NCBI GenBank assembly: GCA_956465555.1 | Contig: OY101121.1 | Span: 1,512,722-1,576,721, forward strand | Direction: 5' to 3' | From: Nitzschia sp. pyKryTriq1 | Lineage: Eukaryota > Bacillariophyta > Bacillariophyceae > Bacillariales > Bacillariaceae | DNA length: 64,000 nt | Part shown: one piece after another, positions 32,720 through 42,777 of the stretch | Layout: each line of letters starts with the position of its first letter | Numbering within the stretch: the first letter of the stretch is position 1 | The notes under the pieces: model-generated | What the model was told of the DNA's origin: nothing | The model's input: the letters and a program-made list of their open reading frames with translations, nothing else | Databases searched by the model: none | Made by a program: the position numbers and the translations under genes

Positions 32720-34266
32720 ATGCAGTCGAACGAATACAGCGCATACGATACGTACGACTACGTCGGTAGTACGCCAAACGAAACGCTCGACGATGAATCA
32801 GGACTCCTGCTGGTACCCGGTGGGATCACGGGCTCCACTCGAACCATCGATGCCAACTTTGAGGATCCCAAGATTGCCAACATGCCCAAGATCCTTCTCA
32901 TGGGCCCTCGCCGAGGCGGAAAAACAAGTATTCAGGTGAGAACGATTGAATGACTGAATGACCGAATCGATCCCTACTGAATTCAAAGACGATTGTATGG
33001 ATTCCTTGGATCCAAACCTCAAACTCATCTTTGCGTGCTCTGGACTCTTGATTGATGATTTGTTCTGTTCCATCCCCCAAAGAGAGTTGTCTTTCAAAAA
33101 ATGTCGCCGCATGAAACGCTCTTCCGATTAGAAGCCACTCAAGGATTGGAACGGGCTGTGGTGGATCATACGCCTCTTTGTAGGTTTACTGTTTGGGATT
33201 TTCCAGGAGACTACTATGGCGAGGATGAAGATGTGTTTTCAGGATCCACTTCCCTTATTTTCGTCGTGGATGCCCAGGATGAACCTTACGATCACGTCCT
33301 TCAGAGCTTTACGAATGCAGTTACTCGGGCGCTGGAATTGAACCCTAACATTGTCATTGAAGTATTCATCAACAAGGTAGACGGAGAACTCTTTCTCAGC
33401 GATGAAAGCAAATATGATTGCCGTCGGGACATTATGACGCAAGTGACGGATGAGTTGACCGAGGCTGGAGTCAGTCCTGACAGTGTACACATTCGATATC
33501 ACCTCACAAGCATCTACGATCATTCGATCTACGAAGCCTTATCTAGAGTGGTCCAGCGTTTGATACCTCAGCTACCAACGCTAGAGAATCTGTTGAGTGT
33601 GCTGGTGAGCACTTGTTCCATGGAAAAGGCATACCTGTTTGATGTGGTTTCCAAGCTTTACATAAGTACGGATCCTGGACCTGTGGATATGCAGAGTGTC
33701 GAGTTATGTTCGGATATGATTGATGTGGTTCTGGATGTAAGCGGGATCTATGGTCTTGGTCCATCGCAGCTGGAACTTGGGAACACTGGAATTGAGACAA
33801 CTTCCCTAGCTAGTGGCGATCCAACAGGCACGACCAATAGTGGGCAACCCGGCAACAAGGATGCTACTGCAGCGTTGTCTTCGCATCCCGATGAGTTGGT
33901 GGGTACTTTAATCAGTCAAGCACCTGCCGAAGATCTTGAGGAAGAAATGGTGGATCCTGATTCGGCCTACGATAGTGAAAGCGCCAGCGTCATCCGACTC
34001 AGCAATGGAATGGTAAGAGCTGTCTGGCTGGTATCTCGAATATTTCCCTTGTTGCGCTTCGTTTGTTGACCCATTTACTTTGCGGGAACTGTACTACTGG
34101 TATATTCTAGGTCCTATACTTACGGGAAGTTGACACAATGCTGGCTTTGGTGTGCATAACTCGGTCTGAAAACTTTCGAAAGAAAAGCTTGATCAACTAT
34201 AACATTGGATGTCTCAAGAAAGCATTGAGGTCACTTGTACAGCCTCTAACCGAAAATGGTCACTAG
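32720..34266 (+). CDS. RagC/D (Gtr2-type) GTPase
   Basis: Three exons, 32720-32935, 33083-34012 and 34111-34266, encode 433 residues. Joining exons 1 and 2 gives LLMGPRRGGKTSIQ followed by RVVFQKMSPHETLF, matching the RagC/D P-loop and switch region. Also visible are VWDFPGDYY (G3-like, with the Asp-x-Pro-Gly of RagC), FINKVDG (G4) and, at the C-terminus, EKAYLFDVVSKLYISTD of the roadblock domain that pairs Rag subunits. The tail in exon 3 (LALVCITRSENFRKKSLINYNIG) closes the roadblock fold. Rag heterodimers recruit TORC1 to lysosome/vacuole in response to amino acids. An acidic Gly/Thr-rich insert (about 250-310) lies within the C-terminal domain. No RagA partner is in the window. Confidence 0.93.
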
Positions 34267-34957
34267 AACAAGCCAGGGTTAAACATAGTCATCATCGGTG
34301 TAGCATCTTTTGTTTCATTTGCCGCGGTGGTAATCCTCACAGTAGTTTAGCAGCAGCTGGAGTTCCCGACTGCTACCAGCATTCTACGATAATATCCACC
34401 CGTTTTCTTACCCTTGGGCTTCCCTCTAATAGACATACCTGTTCAATTACGAGCAACGCTTCGACCAAAAATAAGCTAGGGCAAAGTGAGCATGAAAACT
34501 CGTAGACGCTACTAGGAACTAACTCTCTACTCCTCCTCTCTTCTCTATGAGTAGAGCGCTCTCTACTACTCTAGCTAGAGATAGGATTAATGACGAGGAG
34601 ATTTCTTTCTAGCATGCGCGATGATGATCTGATCTTCGCGATCGACCTATTATTCATTCGTACTGTACACGTGCGTCCGCACGCATGCGCACGAAGACGC
34701 TCCGATGACGTCAGACGACAAAAAATAGTAACAACATCATGTCAAAATACGCACCAAAAATCTATCGGTCAGCAGATGACAACTGCTACCGACTACTGTA
34801 CCGGTAACCGGTAGCTTGACTGTACTATTGAAGGGTTCAAACGATAGATCCTGTTGACAGTCGACATGCTCATTGCTCGTCGACTTCTTGAGCTCTATTG
34901 ATCAGTGTGTTGCAAGAGCAAGGAATCGAGCATATAAAGTTTATCCATTCGATTGTG
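34267..34957. other. Intergenic, CTAG-rich
   Basis: Between two plus-strand genes. Dense CTCTACTCTAGCTAG repeats at about 34500-34585; TACCGGTA at 34799-34806, about 150 bp before the next ATG. No gene seen. Confidence 0.5.
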
Positions 34958-35795
34958 ATGAGAATCATCTTTTTCCTTTCGACCGCCTCCACGGGGATAA
35001 CATTGCTGTGTCAGGCCTTCGTGTCGACCACTTACTCGACGCAAAGTCGACGAGGAGGAGTTGACATCGGTAACCCAGGATTTACGATCTCCTCGGTTCT
35101 TCATGCCCAGAAGAGGAGGCGACGTCGTCGCGACCCAAATGAATCGGGAGGCCCAGATAGTATAGGTAGCAACGATTCTTCCGGTGAACTCCCCGACTTT
35201 GAGCTTGAAGATGACGAGGTGGCCGAAGCAGCGTCGAAACCCAAGAAGATTTCGAGTAACCCAGATGAAATCACACCAGCAATGATGGGAAGTTCTGATC
35301 GACCAACAAGCTCTATCAGAGACCTACTTACTGACCGTTCCCTTGAATCGAAGTTGGAATTTGACGAGGCAGAGGACGATTCTTTACCTGATTTGCTTGC
35401 TCTTGCAAGAAGTGCGCAACAAGATGATGCTGCAACGGGGAAAAAGAAAGCTCGTCAAGCGGAACGACGAGCGGCTGCTATTGCCGCGAAGGATACCGGT
35501 GGAGAGAGTCCGAGTATATTGGAAAATATTCCGTTCCTCCTGGATGAAAAGGGGAAAGTTTCAGCGGTCAAGGTACGTACACGTAGGGTCACAAATTGGC
35601 CGTTGCTCTCGACCACTATGTGGCATGGTCAGATACTCACTTATGTTTGCTGAAATCGCTTCATTTTAGCTGTTGGAGGCAGGCGCCTGGGCTGGAATTT
35701 CCTTACTTGTTGTATGGGAAATTTACTTGAACAGCCCATTCTTTGACAGAGCAGCTCCGATGGCGCCAGTAGTATTTGAGAGCTTTCTGTTGTAA
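34958..35795 (+). CDS. Plastid-targeted membrane protein, unknown
   Basis: Two exons, 34958-35572 and 35670-35795, give 246 residues (GTACGT donor, TTTTAG acceptor). The start MRIIFFLSTASTGITLLCQAFV gives a signal peptide ending in QAF, a diatom plastid-import leader in which Phe follows the cleavage site; the next ~20 residues are Ser/Thr/Arg-rich as in transit peptides. The centre is charged and low complexity, with a basic run (KRRRRRRDP) and acidic patches. The C-terminal exon carries one membrane segment (WAGISLLVVWEIYL) followed by NSPFFDRAAPMAPVV. The spacing suggests a thylakoid or envelope protein with a soluble arm. I do not recognise the family. Confidence 0.75.
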
Positions 35796-36250
35796 AAGAA
35801 GGCAGTCTATGATATCAGCATCTTACGAAGTACAACGTGAAAAGGAGCTGAAATGTCGAATGCGACTCTTGAAGTCTGGTGCGCAATACTAGAAAATACA
35901 GCTCATAGTCAATGCACCTGTCTGGCTATATTTAGGACACTCCAGACTTTCGTGATTGTAGCTTTCCTTGCTGGGCACTGTTACTCCTCCTCAGATTAGT
36001 GATACCGGCCCCACAAGAGCATGATACCACGTACGCATTATTGACGTTAGGAATAACTTCATTGGCTTTCAAGGTGACCCCCTCCAGGGAGAGCAATCAA
36101 TTGGTTTGAAATCTTTGCTCGACTGGTTGACGAGCATGCTACGATCTGTCTCCTATCCTCAGGTACTTTCCACCCACCGGTGAGCATTTTATCAGTTGTT
36201 TCAATTCGTTTAGGTAGCTATGGTATGATTGATCAATCAAAGCAAAACCA

Positions 36251-36286
<36 letters not shown>

Positions 36287-37404
36287 AGTAATGCTGAGAT
36301 TGGAATGTCGATGGGAGCACTGACGACGCACCGTGGGGAGAAAAAAAGGAGACAACCTTGATGGCAGACAACCACAAAAACTGCAGTGCCTACCAGCCGA
36401 CACCTAGTTCCTCATAATCAATCCAAATGAATGGACCGCGGGTGACACCGCTAATTTAAACTCCGGCAGTTTCTCTCGCATCCGCATGAAGGTTTCTCGC
36501 GCGTGAAAGGAGTCATCCAGAAGGACGACCAGGCGTGGAACCGAAAAAGGATGCTGGGAGCCATTTTCGAATGAAACGTAAACGTACCATGATCAGGAGC
36601 TATTCATTTATTTACCAGCCGTAATAAGGTGGACCGCATTTCGTAGCCCTAAATTTCGCGCCAATAGAAAAACAATCAACGAATGGTTAGTAGACATGAA
36701 GTTCCGTATAGTAGTCGAACATGTAGTGGTTCTACTAGCAGTAGAATGGTGAATGATTTCATTCCACGCTAACGACTCCACTTGAAATTTTCTTTAGCGC
36801 CCGTGTAGATCATGTGGCACAAGGTAATGTTCACCAAACGATGGAAACAGACGCCGATATACGCTGGAACAACGAAACGTTTGGGACTGACCTGCTTCAT
36901 GTTTCATGTTGTAGTTGAAAAGGCGGAGACACTGAATGAATCCAATCGAATCATCATCGACCTTTTATTATGGCCATCGTAATTCGCATTATTTCTCATA
37001 TCGCAGCTTTTGCGGGTTTTATGGGTGGATGAGATCCTTTCAAGATGCGGTCACGATTTTGAGTCACGTACATTGTCTGCCCGTCGTCCACAAAATAGTC
37101 TCCCACGTCGCCGCACGTAGAAAATGTACCACCACTAAGTAATACTCGTAGTCTACAAGTAGGACAAGCGACACGCGCTTTTCAGCGCATCTCGCACTGC
37201 TACTCGTACCGGTACATACCTTTTCGAGTTCAATTCCTCTGATAAAAGCGAAACAGAACGCAGAATAAAACGCAGACAGTGCATGACCGCCAAGTTCTTT
37301 GGAAATTGTAATAGGATGAGACACCCATACATCGTATTTTAGACGACTAGCTGTCTACGTTTTTTAGAACCAAAGCCAGAAGCCAGACTACTGCATCCCT
37401 TTCG
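35796..37404. other. Intergenic, 1.6 kb, with AAAG microsatellite
   Basis: No convincing gene. An (AAAG)n microsatellite of about 9-10 units is at 36250-36288. TACCGGTA at 37207-37214 lies 191 bp before the RING gene ATG. Short frames here are repeat-driven. Confidence 0.55.
36250..36288 (+). repeat. AAAG tetranucleotide microsatellite
   Basis: About 9-10 uninterrupted AAAG units. Confidence 0.95.
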
Positions 37405-39266
37405 ATGACAATGATGATGATGTTGAGGCGAGCTTCGATAATAATTGCTGGTGTCTTGCTCCTGTTGGGCCAGGAGACCGAAGCGACTGTTCGAATCGTG
37501 GATTCGGGGCGCGAGTATACGTCCTGGCCCGACCAATCGCTGGGGCCGACGCTGGTAGAGGGGCAGATTTACAAGGCTCGGCTGCAGCAAATCAAAGGAA
37601 ATTCACATTTGTGCTCGGATTCTTTTTCTTCCTCGCATCATGCTCAGAATTGGAATGTGACCGTGCCGAATGACGGTTTGCCCGGTACGTTCAATTGGAA
37701 GAGGAATGCATGGAACTTTGACAGACAGGATGAATAATCGGTTTATACTACTGGCACTGACTCGCATTCTTGATTGATTGAAACTATGGATGATGATTCA
37801 TTCGCTCGTTAGTCGCGTTATATGTTAAAAGAGGCATGTGCAGTTATGAAACCAAGGCCAAGCATGCATCGAAGTATATTCACCCTGGGGGCGTGGTCCA
37901 GTTTTTGATTATCGATGGAGATCATCGTCATATTCCTGTGAATGAACAAAACAGTAACGGCGATTTTGACACTATGGGTGGTACTCTCAGTCTACTACTA
38001 GTAGAACCACCGACTGAGGAAAGTAGTGGCTTTGGGCTGCGAAAGGAGCCTAGTAGTAGTGTTGGCAGTTCGGGTTATTTGGAATCATCATCATCGATGA
38101 CACCACCCACTACTTCCTCCTTTGATTTCGTCTCTCGAGCTTTGCGGAAAAAGAAGACGCGCCCCCAGGACGATGTCAAGGTTACCGTTTCTGTTTTGCA
38201 CGTGTCATATGCAACTGGGTATGATCTGTTGGATTTATTACTACGGGAGTTTCCTTCGACTCAAGAAGCCGGTGGAACAATCATCGAGTTGACGGGCGAG
38301 AAGCCTTCGTACAAGGATCAGCAAAAGAAAACAATTTGGTTTATCTTTGTGGTTTTACTGGGAATGTCAGTCTGTCTCTGTCTGTTGAGCACTATTTCGA
38401 CGGTCATGGAAGCAGCACAGCCCTTACCGCAAACTCCCGCTCGACCTCGGCGTGGCCGCCTCACTCCTTGGCAAGTCCGAAACAAATTTCTTCTGGGTGT
38501 CTATGATGGAAGTCAGGTGAACTTTGCTCCACCCAAACGACATTCTTGCAGCCGCGATTGTGAGAATCCTATAGGTGGCGCAACAGAGAGTGAAGAGAAA
38601 GGCGATGATTCTTCGGGGTCTCTCGTACCGAGTCCGCTGATTATTTCCGACAATACCTGTACCATTTGCTTGGACGACTTCAATCCTGGTGACAAGCTGC
38701 GATGTCTTCCTTGTCAACATTATTTTCATTCTCCTTGCATCGCTAGATGGTTGACAGAGCGTTCCGCTACATGTCCTCTCTGTAAAATTGATCTGTATGA
38801 ATCCGATGACGAAGGTGAAGAAGAAGACGAAACATTACCAGGCCGAACTCCTTTGGCTTCTTCATGGGGTTCTGTACCTCCTGAAACTCGAACTACTCCG
38901 ACAGAACAAGTCACGCAACCACAGCAACCAGAGAACACTGAAACTAGCGGGGAACGGTGGCAACGAAGAGGACGAGCTTTGGGTAACTGGGGTCGAAGTC
39001 TATTTCGAAGACGTCGTGATTCACAACCTCAAGAGACTGCTCCAGAAACTTCGCTGACTGAACCGCTTCTACCCGAAGGGAACCATGAAGAGACAGTGGG
39101 AGAGCCGCAAGTTGCTGCAACACAAGACGCAGCGCCTACGGGAATCCCGGAATCCCCTACAAGTGTGCAAAATGATCCATCAGCCAGAGAAGGAGAATCG
39201 TCGTCGTGTCCACCCGAAGTTCAGGAACAACAAACTACTTCTACCATGGTCGAAGAACCTGTATAA
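37405..39266 (+). CDS. PA-TM-RING E3 ubiquitin ligase
   Basis: Two exons, 37405-37684 and 37813-39266, encode 577 residues. A signal peptide (SIIIAGVLLLLGQETEA) is followed by a protease-associated domain whose hallmark VALYVKRGMCSYETKA is rebuilt exactly across the splice junction. A membrane helix (IWFIFVVLLGMSVCLCLLSTI) comes next, then a RING-H2 finger: CTICLDDFNPGDKLRC, CQHYFHSPCIARWL and CPLCK. The C-terminal 150 residues are Pro/Thr/Glu-rich. This is the GRAIL/RNF13/RMR layout: endomembrane ligases with the PA domain in the lumen and the RING in the cytosol, acting in vacuolar or endosomal sorting. Several in-frame ATGs (37405-37423) could start it. Confidence 0.92.
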
Positions 39267-39783
39267 ACACGAAGTATGTACGCAGTACCAACAGTGTGTC
39301 CACCGCTATCAATGAGTGAGTCGGTCCGTCCGCAAATAATTACAGTCGATTTATGATTTATACGAGTACATTTTTTTTAAAGAAGAGAGTTGTTAATCAA
39401 AACCTGGATTAGTCTAGCTGGACTTTTCGCTCTCCTCCTAGCTAGTTGAGAGGAGTACGACAGTACAAAGTAGTCTGATATCGTATTGAAACATTCGCAG
39501 TCGCATCCCAGACCCTGGCCTTGCCGCTAAGCGAAGAAGACAACGATTGTAGAATTGGACTCCTGCGACTCAAAATCAATCGATCCAACCGACCGCACGC
39601 GTTCACTCAAAATCGCAGTCGCACACGCGATCGTCGCCACTCATTCCTTATTCTCGTTGGCAGTTGACCATGGAAAATGGGATTACTCTTTTGCCCATTG
39701 AGGCATCTGCAGACGTTAACATCGCTTGACATACAGGTAGAAATCTCTGTTTGTTTGTCCAATAAAGAAGAGCATCGGTCAAA
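39267..39783. other. Intergenic, no gene seen
   Basis: 517 bp between the RING gene and the next plus-strand gene; T/A-rich in its first third with CTAG-type repeats near 39410-39450. Confidence 0.45.
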
Positions 39784-40529
39784 ATGCCTGCATCGAATGA
39801 CGGGAGCCGTGGAGACAGTACGACTGCGAATCGCCCTCCCTCCGACAAACCCGCGGAGGAATGGAAACTCGAGAACTCGTCCTTGTGGTGGCTGAGCCTG
39901 GACTTGTTCCAAAATCCAGGGAATGTGCTTCTTATGACATCCGTTCCCTTTTGTATGGGAGCCTATTATGGGTACCTTCAACCACCTGAAAAGCTCGAAG
40001 AATGGGTAGGCGATGCCCCGACCGAGAACAAATCATCGTCCCCAGGCTCTACTACTAGTAGCACCACGAACCGAGTCGCACGGCGAGCTCTGGAACGAGA
40101 AACCGAAATCTTGGCGGCGAGGCAGATGGGACTTCAGATTGCTTCACGAGCCTTTGGACTGGCGACTCTTGGCACAGTGGGATCATTTGGTCTTCTTGGA
40201 GCAGGTAAGAAGTAATTGTTCTTTCGAAGTTTTGCATGCAAGTGGCCACCCAAGCATTTCTTACATGGAAGTTTCCGAATGTATAAATAGTTGGATTTTA
40301 CCTATCAGGCTATAAGTCTGTTAATGAGGCCATGATGGCCACACGACAATGGGCTTCGGGTCGGACGCAATCGTTTGAGGACTGGATGGGATTGGACGAG
40401 CGCGAAAGCAAGACGCACCCCGAGGTGATCGCCACGAAGAACATGACAGAAGAGGAGGAAGTGAACTACGTATATGATCGACTTGTGAAAGAAATCGAGA
40501 CTGAAGAAAATAACTCGAGAAAGGGGTAG
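39784..40529 (+). CDS. Small membrane protein, weakly TMEM242-like
   Basis: Two exons, 39784-40204 and 40309-40529, give 213 residues. Two hydrophobic segments are visible: NVLLMTSVPFCMGAYYGYL (about 48-66) and IASRAFGLATLGTVGSFGLLGAGYK (about 120-145, the last residues supplied by exon 2). The second segment, preceded by ILAARQMGLQ, resembles the E/A-x-x-x-A-S-R-A-x-G stretch of TMEM242, an inner-mitochondrial-membrane protein that helps assemble ATP synthase. The resemblance is modest, and I would keep the name as a suggestion. The C-terminus is charged (EEEEVNYVYDRLVKEI). It converges on the SRPBCC gene 297 bp away. Confidence 0.6.
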
Positions 40530-40826
40530 CATAATTTTGGAGATTGACTCCACCTTGTCGCAGCTATGATGATAATTGGTGTCTATTATTATTGTGAAAA
40601 GGAAGCAGCCTTGTAGGATTCTTCGTCGCAGGAAGGGAGGCGAGGCACAGCGAAATATGTTCAAGTAGTGACTGGCGATGACTCAAGCTAGCATGTTTTG
40701 TGCGATTGGTTGGTTCCGTCATAATAGTTTTATACATCATGAGATTCAGGGAATTTTGAAGACTCGATTCGACGGAGCTGAGAACTGCTTGAGGCGAATA
40801 CTTTAGGGATCGGAGCATCTTCTTGG

Positions 40827-41921
40827 CTACAGGTACCTCGCCATTGTTTCATCCCGGTCCCAGTCAGCCAAGACCGGAACCATTCTGGGCTGATTTCGGG
40901 ACATATTCCGTGCCATACTGGCCGGAATCTCTTGAAGACCTGCAATGGAGCGATTAGGAAGTGGCAACGTGTTCGGGGAGTTCTTTCTCATTGTAGCCGA
41001 CTTTACAGCCCTCAAGTTCGTGGGGACGTCCTCGCGAATGCGCCATTCTAAGGCCGCGACAGGAACAGGTCCTTTCGGTCGGACATCCACGGTGTAGGAG
41101 CATACAGTTTCAGGATTTCCATCTGGACCCATTCTCTCCTTCACTGTCCAGCTTCCGTCGAATTCTTTGAAGAACTGACTGTCTACACACTTGAATCCAA
41201 TGGCCCGCTCTCCATTGGGTAGCATTTTCTCTGTCATATCCATGGTAACTGAAGCCGAGAAATCAAAGCCGATAATCTTCTGGGCTCCTTTCTGGAAAAG
41301 CCGGCATCGAAACTGACCATCTCCAGGTTCCCCCCCGCTATTTCGTTTTGTGATTCGACTCTCCATCAAGTTAGGCACATGTATAGAAAGTCGATCGTAA
41401 TCTGTCAGGATCGACCAGACCTCCTCCAGATCGGTGGGCACGGTGATCTCACCCGCAATTCTTCGAGAGTTGGCAGAAGTCCGTTCGATCCGGACTGCCA
41501 CTAATTCACAAGAGTCGTCGTCGTTGTTCCCTACTTCATTCTGTTCCGTCCCTCCAAACCACCACACGTGCAACGAAGTTGAAGATCGGTGGGGTACGTG
41601 TAGTAGTACCCTCGATTGCGTGCCAACCGGAGTTCCGACAAGAGAGGGCGACCGAGCACCGGTGATTGCCGGTGTCAAGTATCCCGACGCCAGTCTGGAA
41701 AAGAGAAGAAATGAGAAAATTCTCATCGCCGTTCTTGAACTGCAGCGGTTGAAAGACATAGCTTTGTTGGATTCAATGGAATTTATATTATGCGCTGTGG
41801 CAGGCATTTGGAGCACTTCTTGTTCTTTGAAGGATTCGTGACAGGGCGCTGAGTGGGTATGTGGTGTGGTGTTGATCAAAATGATGCTACCCCAGAGATC
41901 GAGACAGAAGGAAGAGAGCAT
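40827..41921 (-). CDS. SRPBCC (START-like/polyketide cyclase) domain protein
   Basis: The frame is 364 residues from an ATG at 41921, but a start at 41726 (MRIFSFLLFSRLASGYLTP), giving 299 residues, makes a better signal-type leader; the following Ser/Thr/Arg-rich stretch fits a plastid transit peptide. The core is a START-like helix-grip fold: RRIAGEITVPTDLEEVWSIL, DYDRLSIHVPNLMESRI, then antiparallel strands through SWTVKERM and CSYTVDVRPKGPVPVAAL. Cyanobacterial and plastid relatives of this type (polyketide cyclase/dehydrase, COQ10-like) bind hydrophobic ligands. Substrate unknown. A TACCGGTA copy at 42077-42084 is upstream. The convergent neighbour ends 297 bp away. Confidence 0.8.
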   Translation of the reverse strand: MLSSFCLDLWGSIILINTTPHTHSAPCHESFKEQEVLQMPATAHNINSIESNKAMSFNRCSSRTAMRIFSFLLFSRLASGYLTPAITGARSPSLVGTPVGTQSRVLLHVPHRSSTSLHVWWFGGTEQNEVGNNDDDSCELVAVRIERTSANSRRIAGEITVPTDLEEVWSILTDYDRLSIHVPNLMESRITKRNSGGEPGDGQFRCRLFQKGAQKIIGFDFSASVTMDMTEKMLPNGERAIGFKCVDSQFFKEFDGSWTVKERMGPDGNPETVCSYTVDVRPKGPVPVAALEWRIREDVPTNLRAVKSATMRKNSPNTLPLPNRSIAGLQEIPASMARNMSRNQPRMVPVLADWDRDETMARYL

Positions 41922-42777
41922 TCATTCCTTCATTCATTCAGCTTTGACGAAAGGAACATCTGTTGGCGGCGGTGGCCGGTGGCGGTCGGCGAGGCTGACG
42001 ACATCCCGTGCTAACGACCTTTCGTTGTGGCGGCGCAAAAGTCGATCGGACGAGTAGTCTACTCGTACGAGTACTGTACCGGTACAGTTAGTACGCACCA
42101 CATCAGGACAAATTCGTGTCAAAAGAGCCGGCGACCAATCACAGAGCGCTGAAATGAAGTTGGGTGCGGAATTTGATTACCGCCTGGACATTGAGGAACA
42201 GATGCGAAAATGACGTGGATGATGATGAATCGAATCGCGCGACTCTTGGGGGAAAATGGGAAATCCCGCATCCCGCTGGTCTCATTGCTTGGTCGTCCGT
42301 CCGCCGCCGCCGCCGCCTCTTCGAACAACTCGACTAAACTGTTTTTACCGGTACACAACATGATGGACCAATAATAATTATTGGTCCATGCCGGTACAGT
42401 ATCACCTGCACTGGTACGAACGAAGTACCGGTACGACAGATGCGATGATGATTCTTCGAAACCCGTTGACTCCAAAAGTAGATACTACACCATCATGTGG
42501 AGCATGACGAGCAGGTCTACTAGTAGTAGTGCTTCGACTCATCTATAGAAAGTTCGTGATATTACAGCTTTAGTTTTTATTTTTATTTCTGCGACTAACA
42601 TATCCCTCCACGAGCAGGGATTGAAAAAGCATTCCGTACTTGCATCGTAACGAACGTATTAGTCAAATCCCGAATTGGCCGAATAGGGAGCGTATCGGAC
42701 CGTATGACCTCCATCGTCGTGAAAGAGTATATTGAAATCCAAGTGTTGCGTTTCGAAGAATACATTGCTTTGGCTTT
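41922..42777. other. Intergenic with TACCGGTA sites and a perfect palindrome
   Basis: Between the SRPBCC gene start and the PPR gene end (both minus). Holds (CATT)n at 41930, TACCGGTA at 42077, 42346 and 42426, a CCGCCG run at 42300 and a 27-bp palindrome at 42363-42389. No gene supported. Confidence 0.6.
42363..42389. repeat. 27-bp perfect palindrome (13-1-13)
   Basis: Arms of 13 bp, ATGGACCAATAAT and its exact reverse complement, separated by one A. Each arm contains a CCAAT pentamer. Confidence 0.9.

Noticed and set aside
42119-42475. 118-codon minus frame
   Set aside because: Contains the CCG run and palindromic region; no domain, and it lies in a regulatory-type gap.
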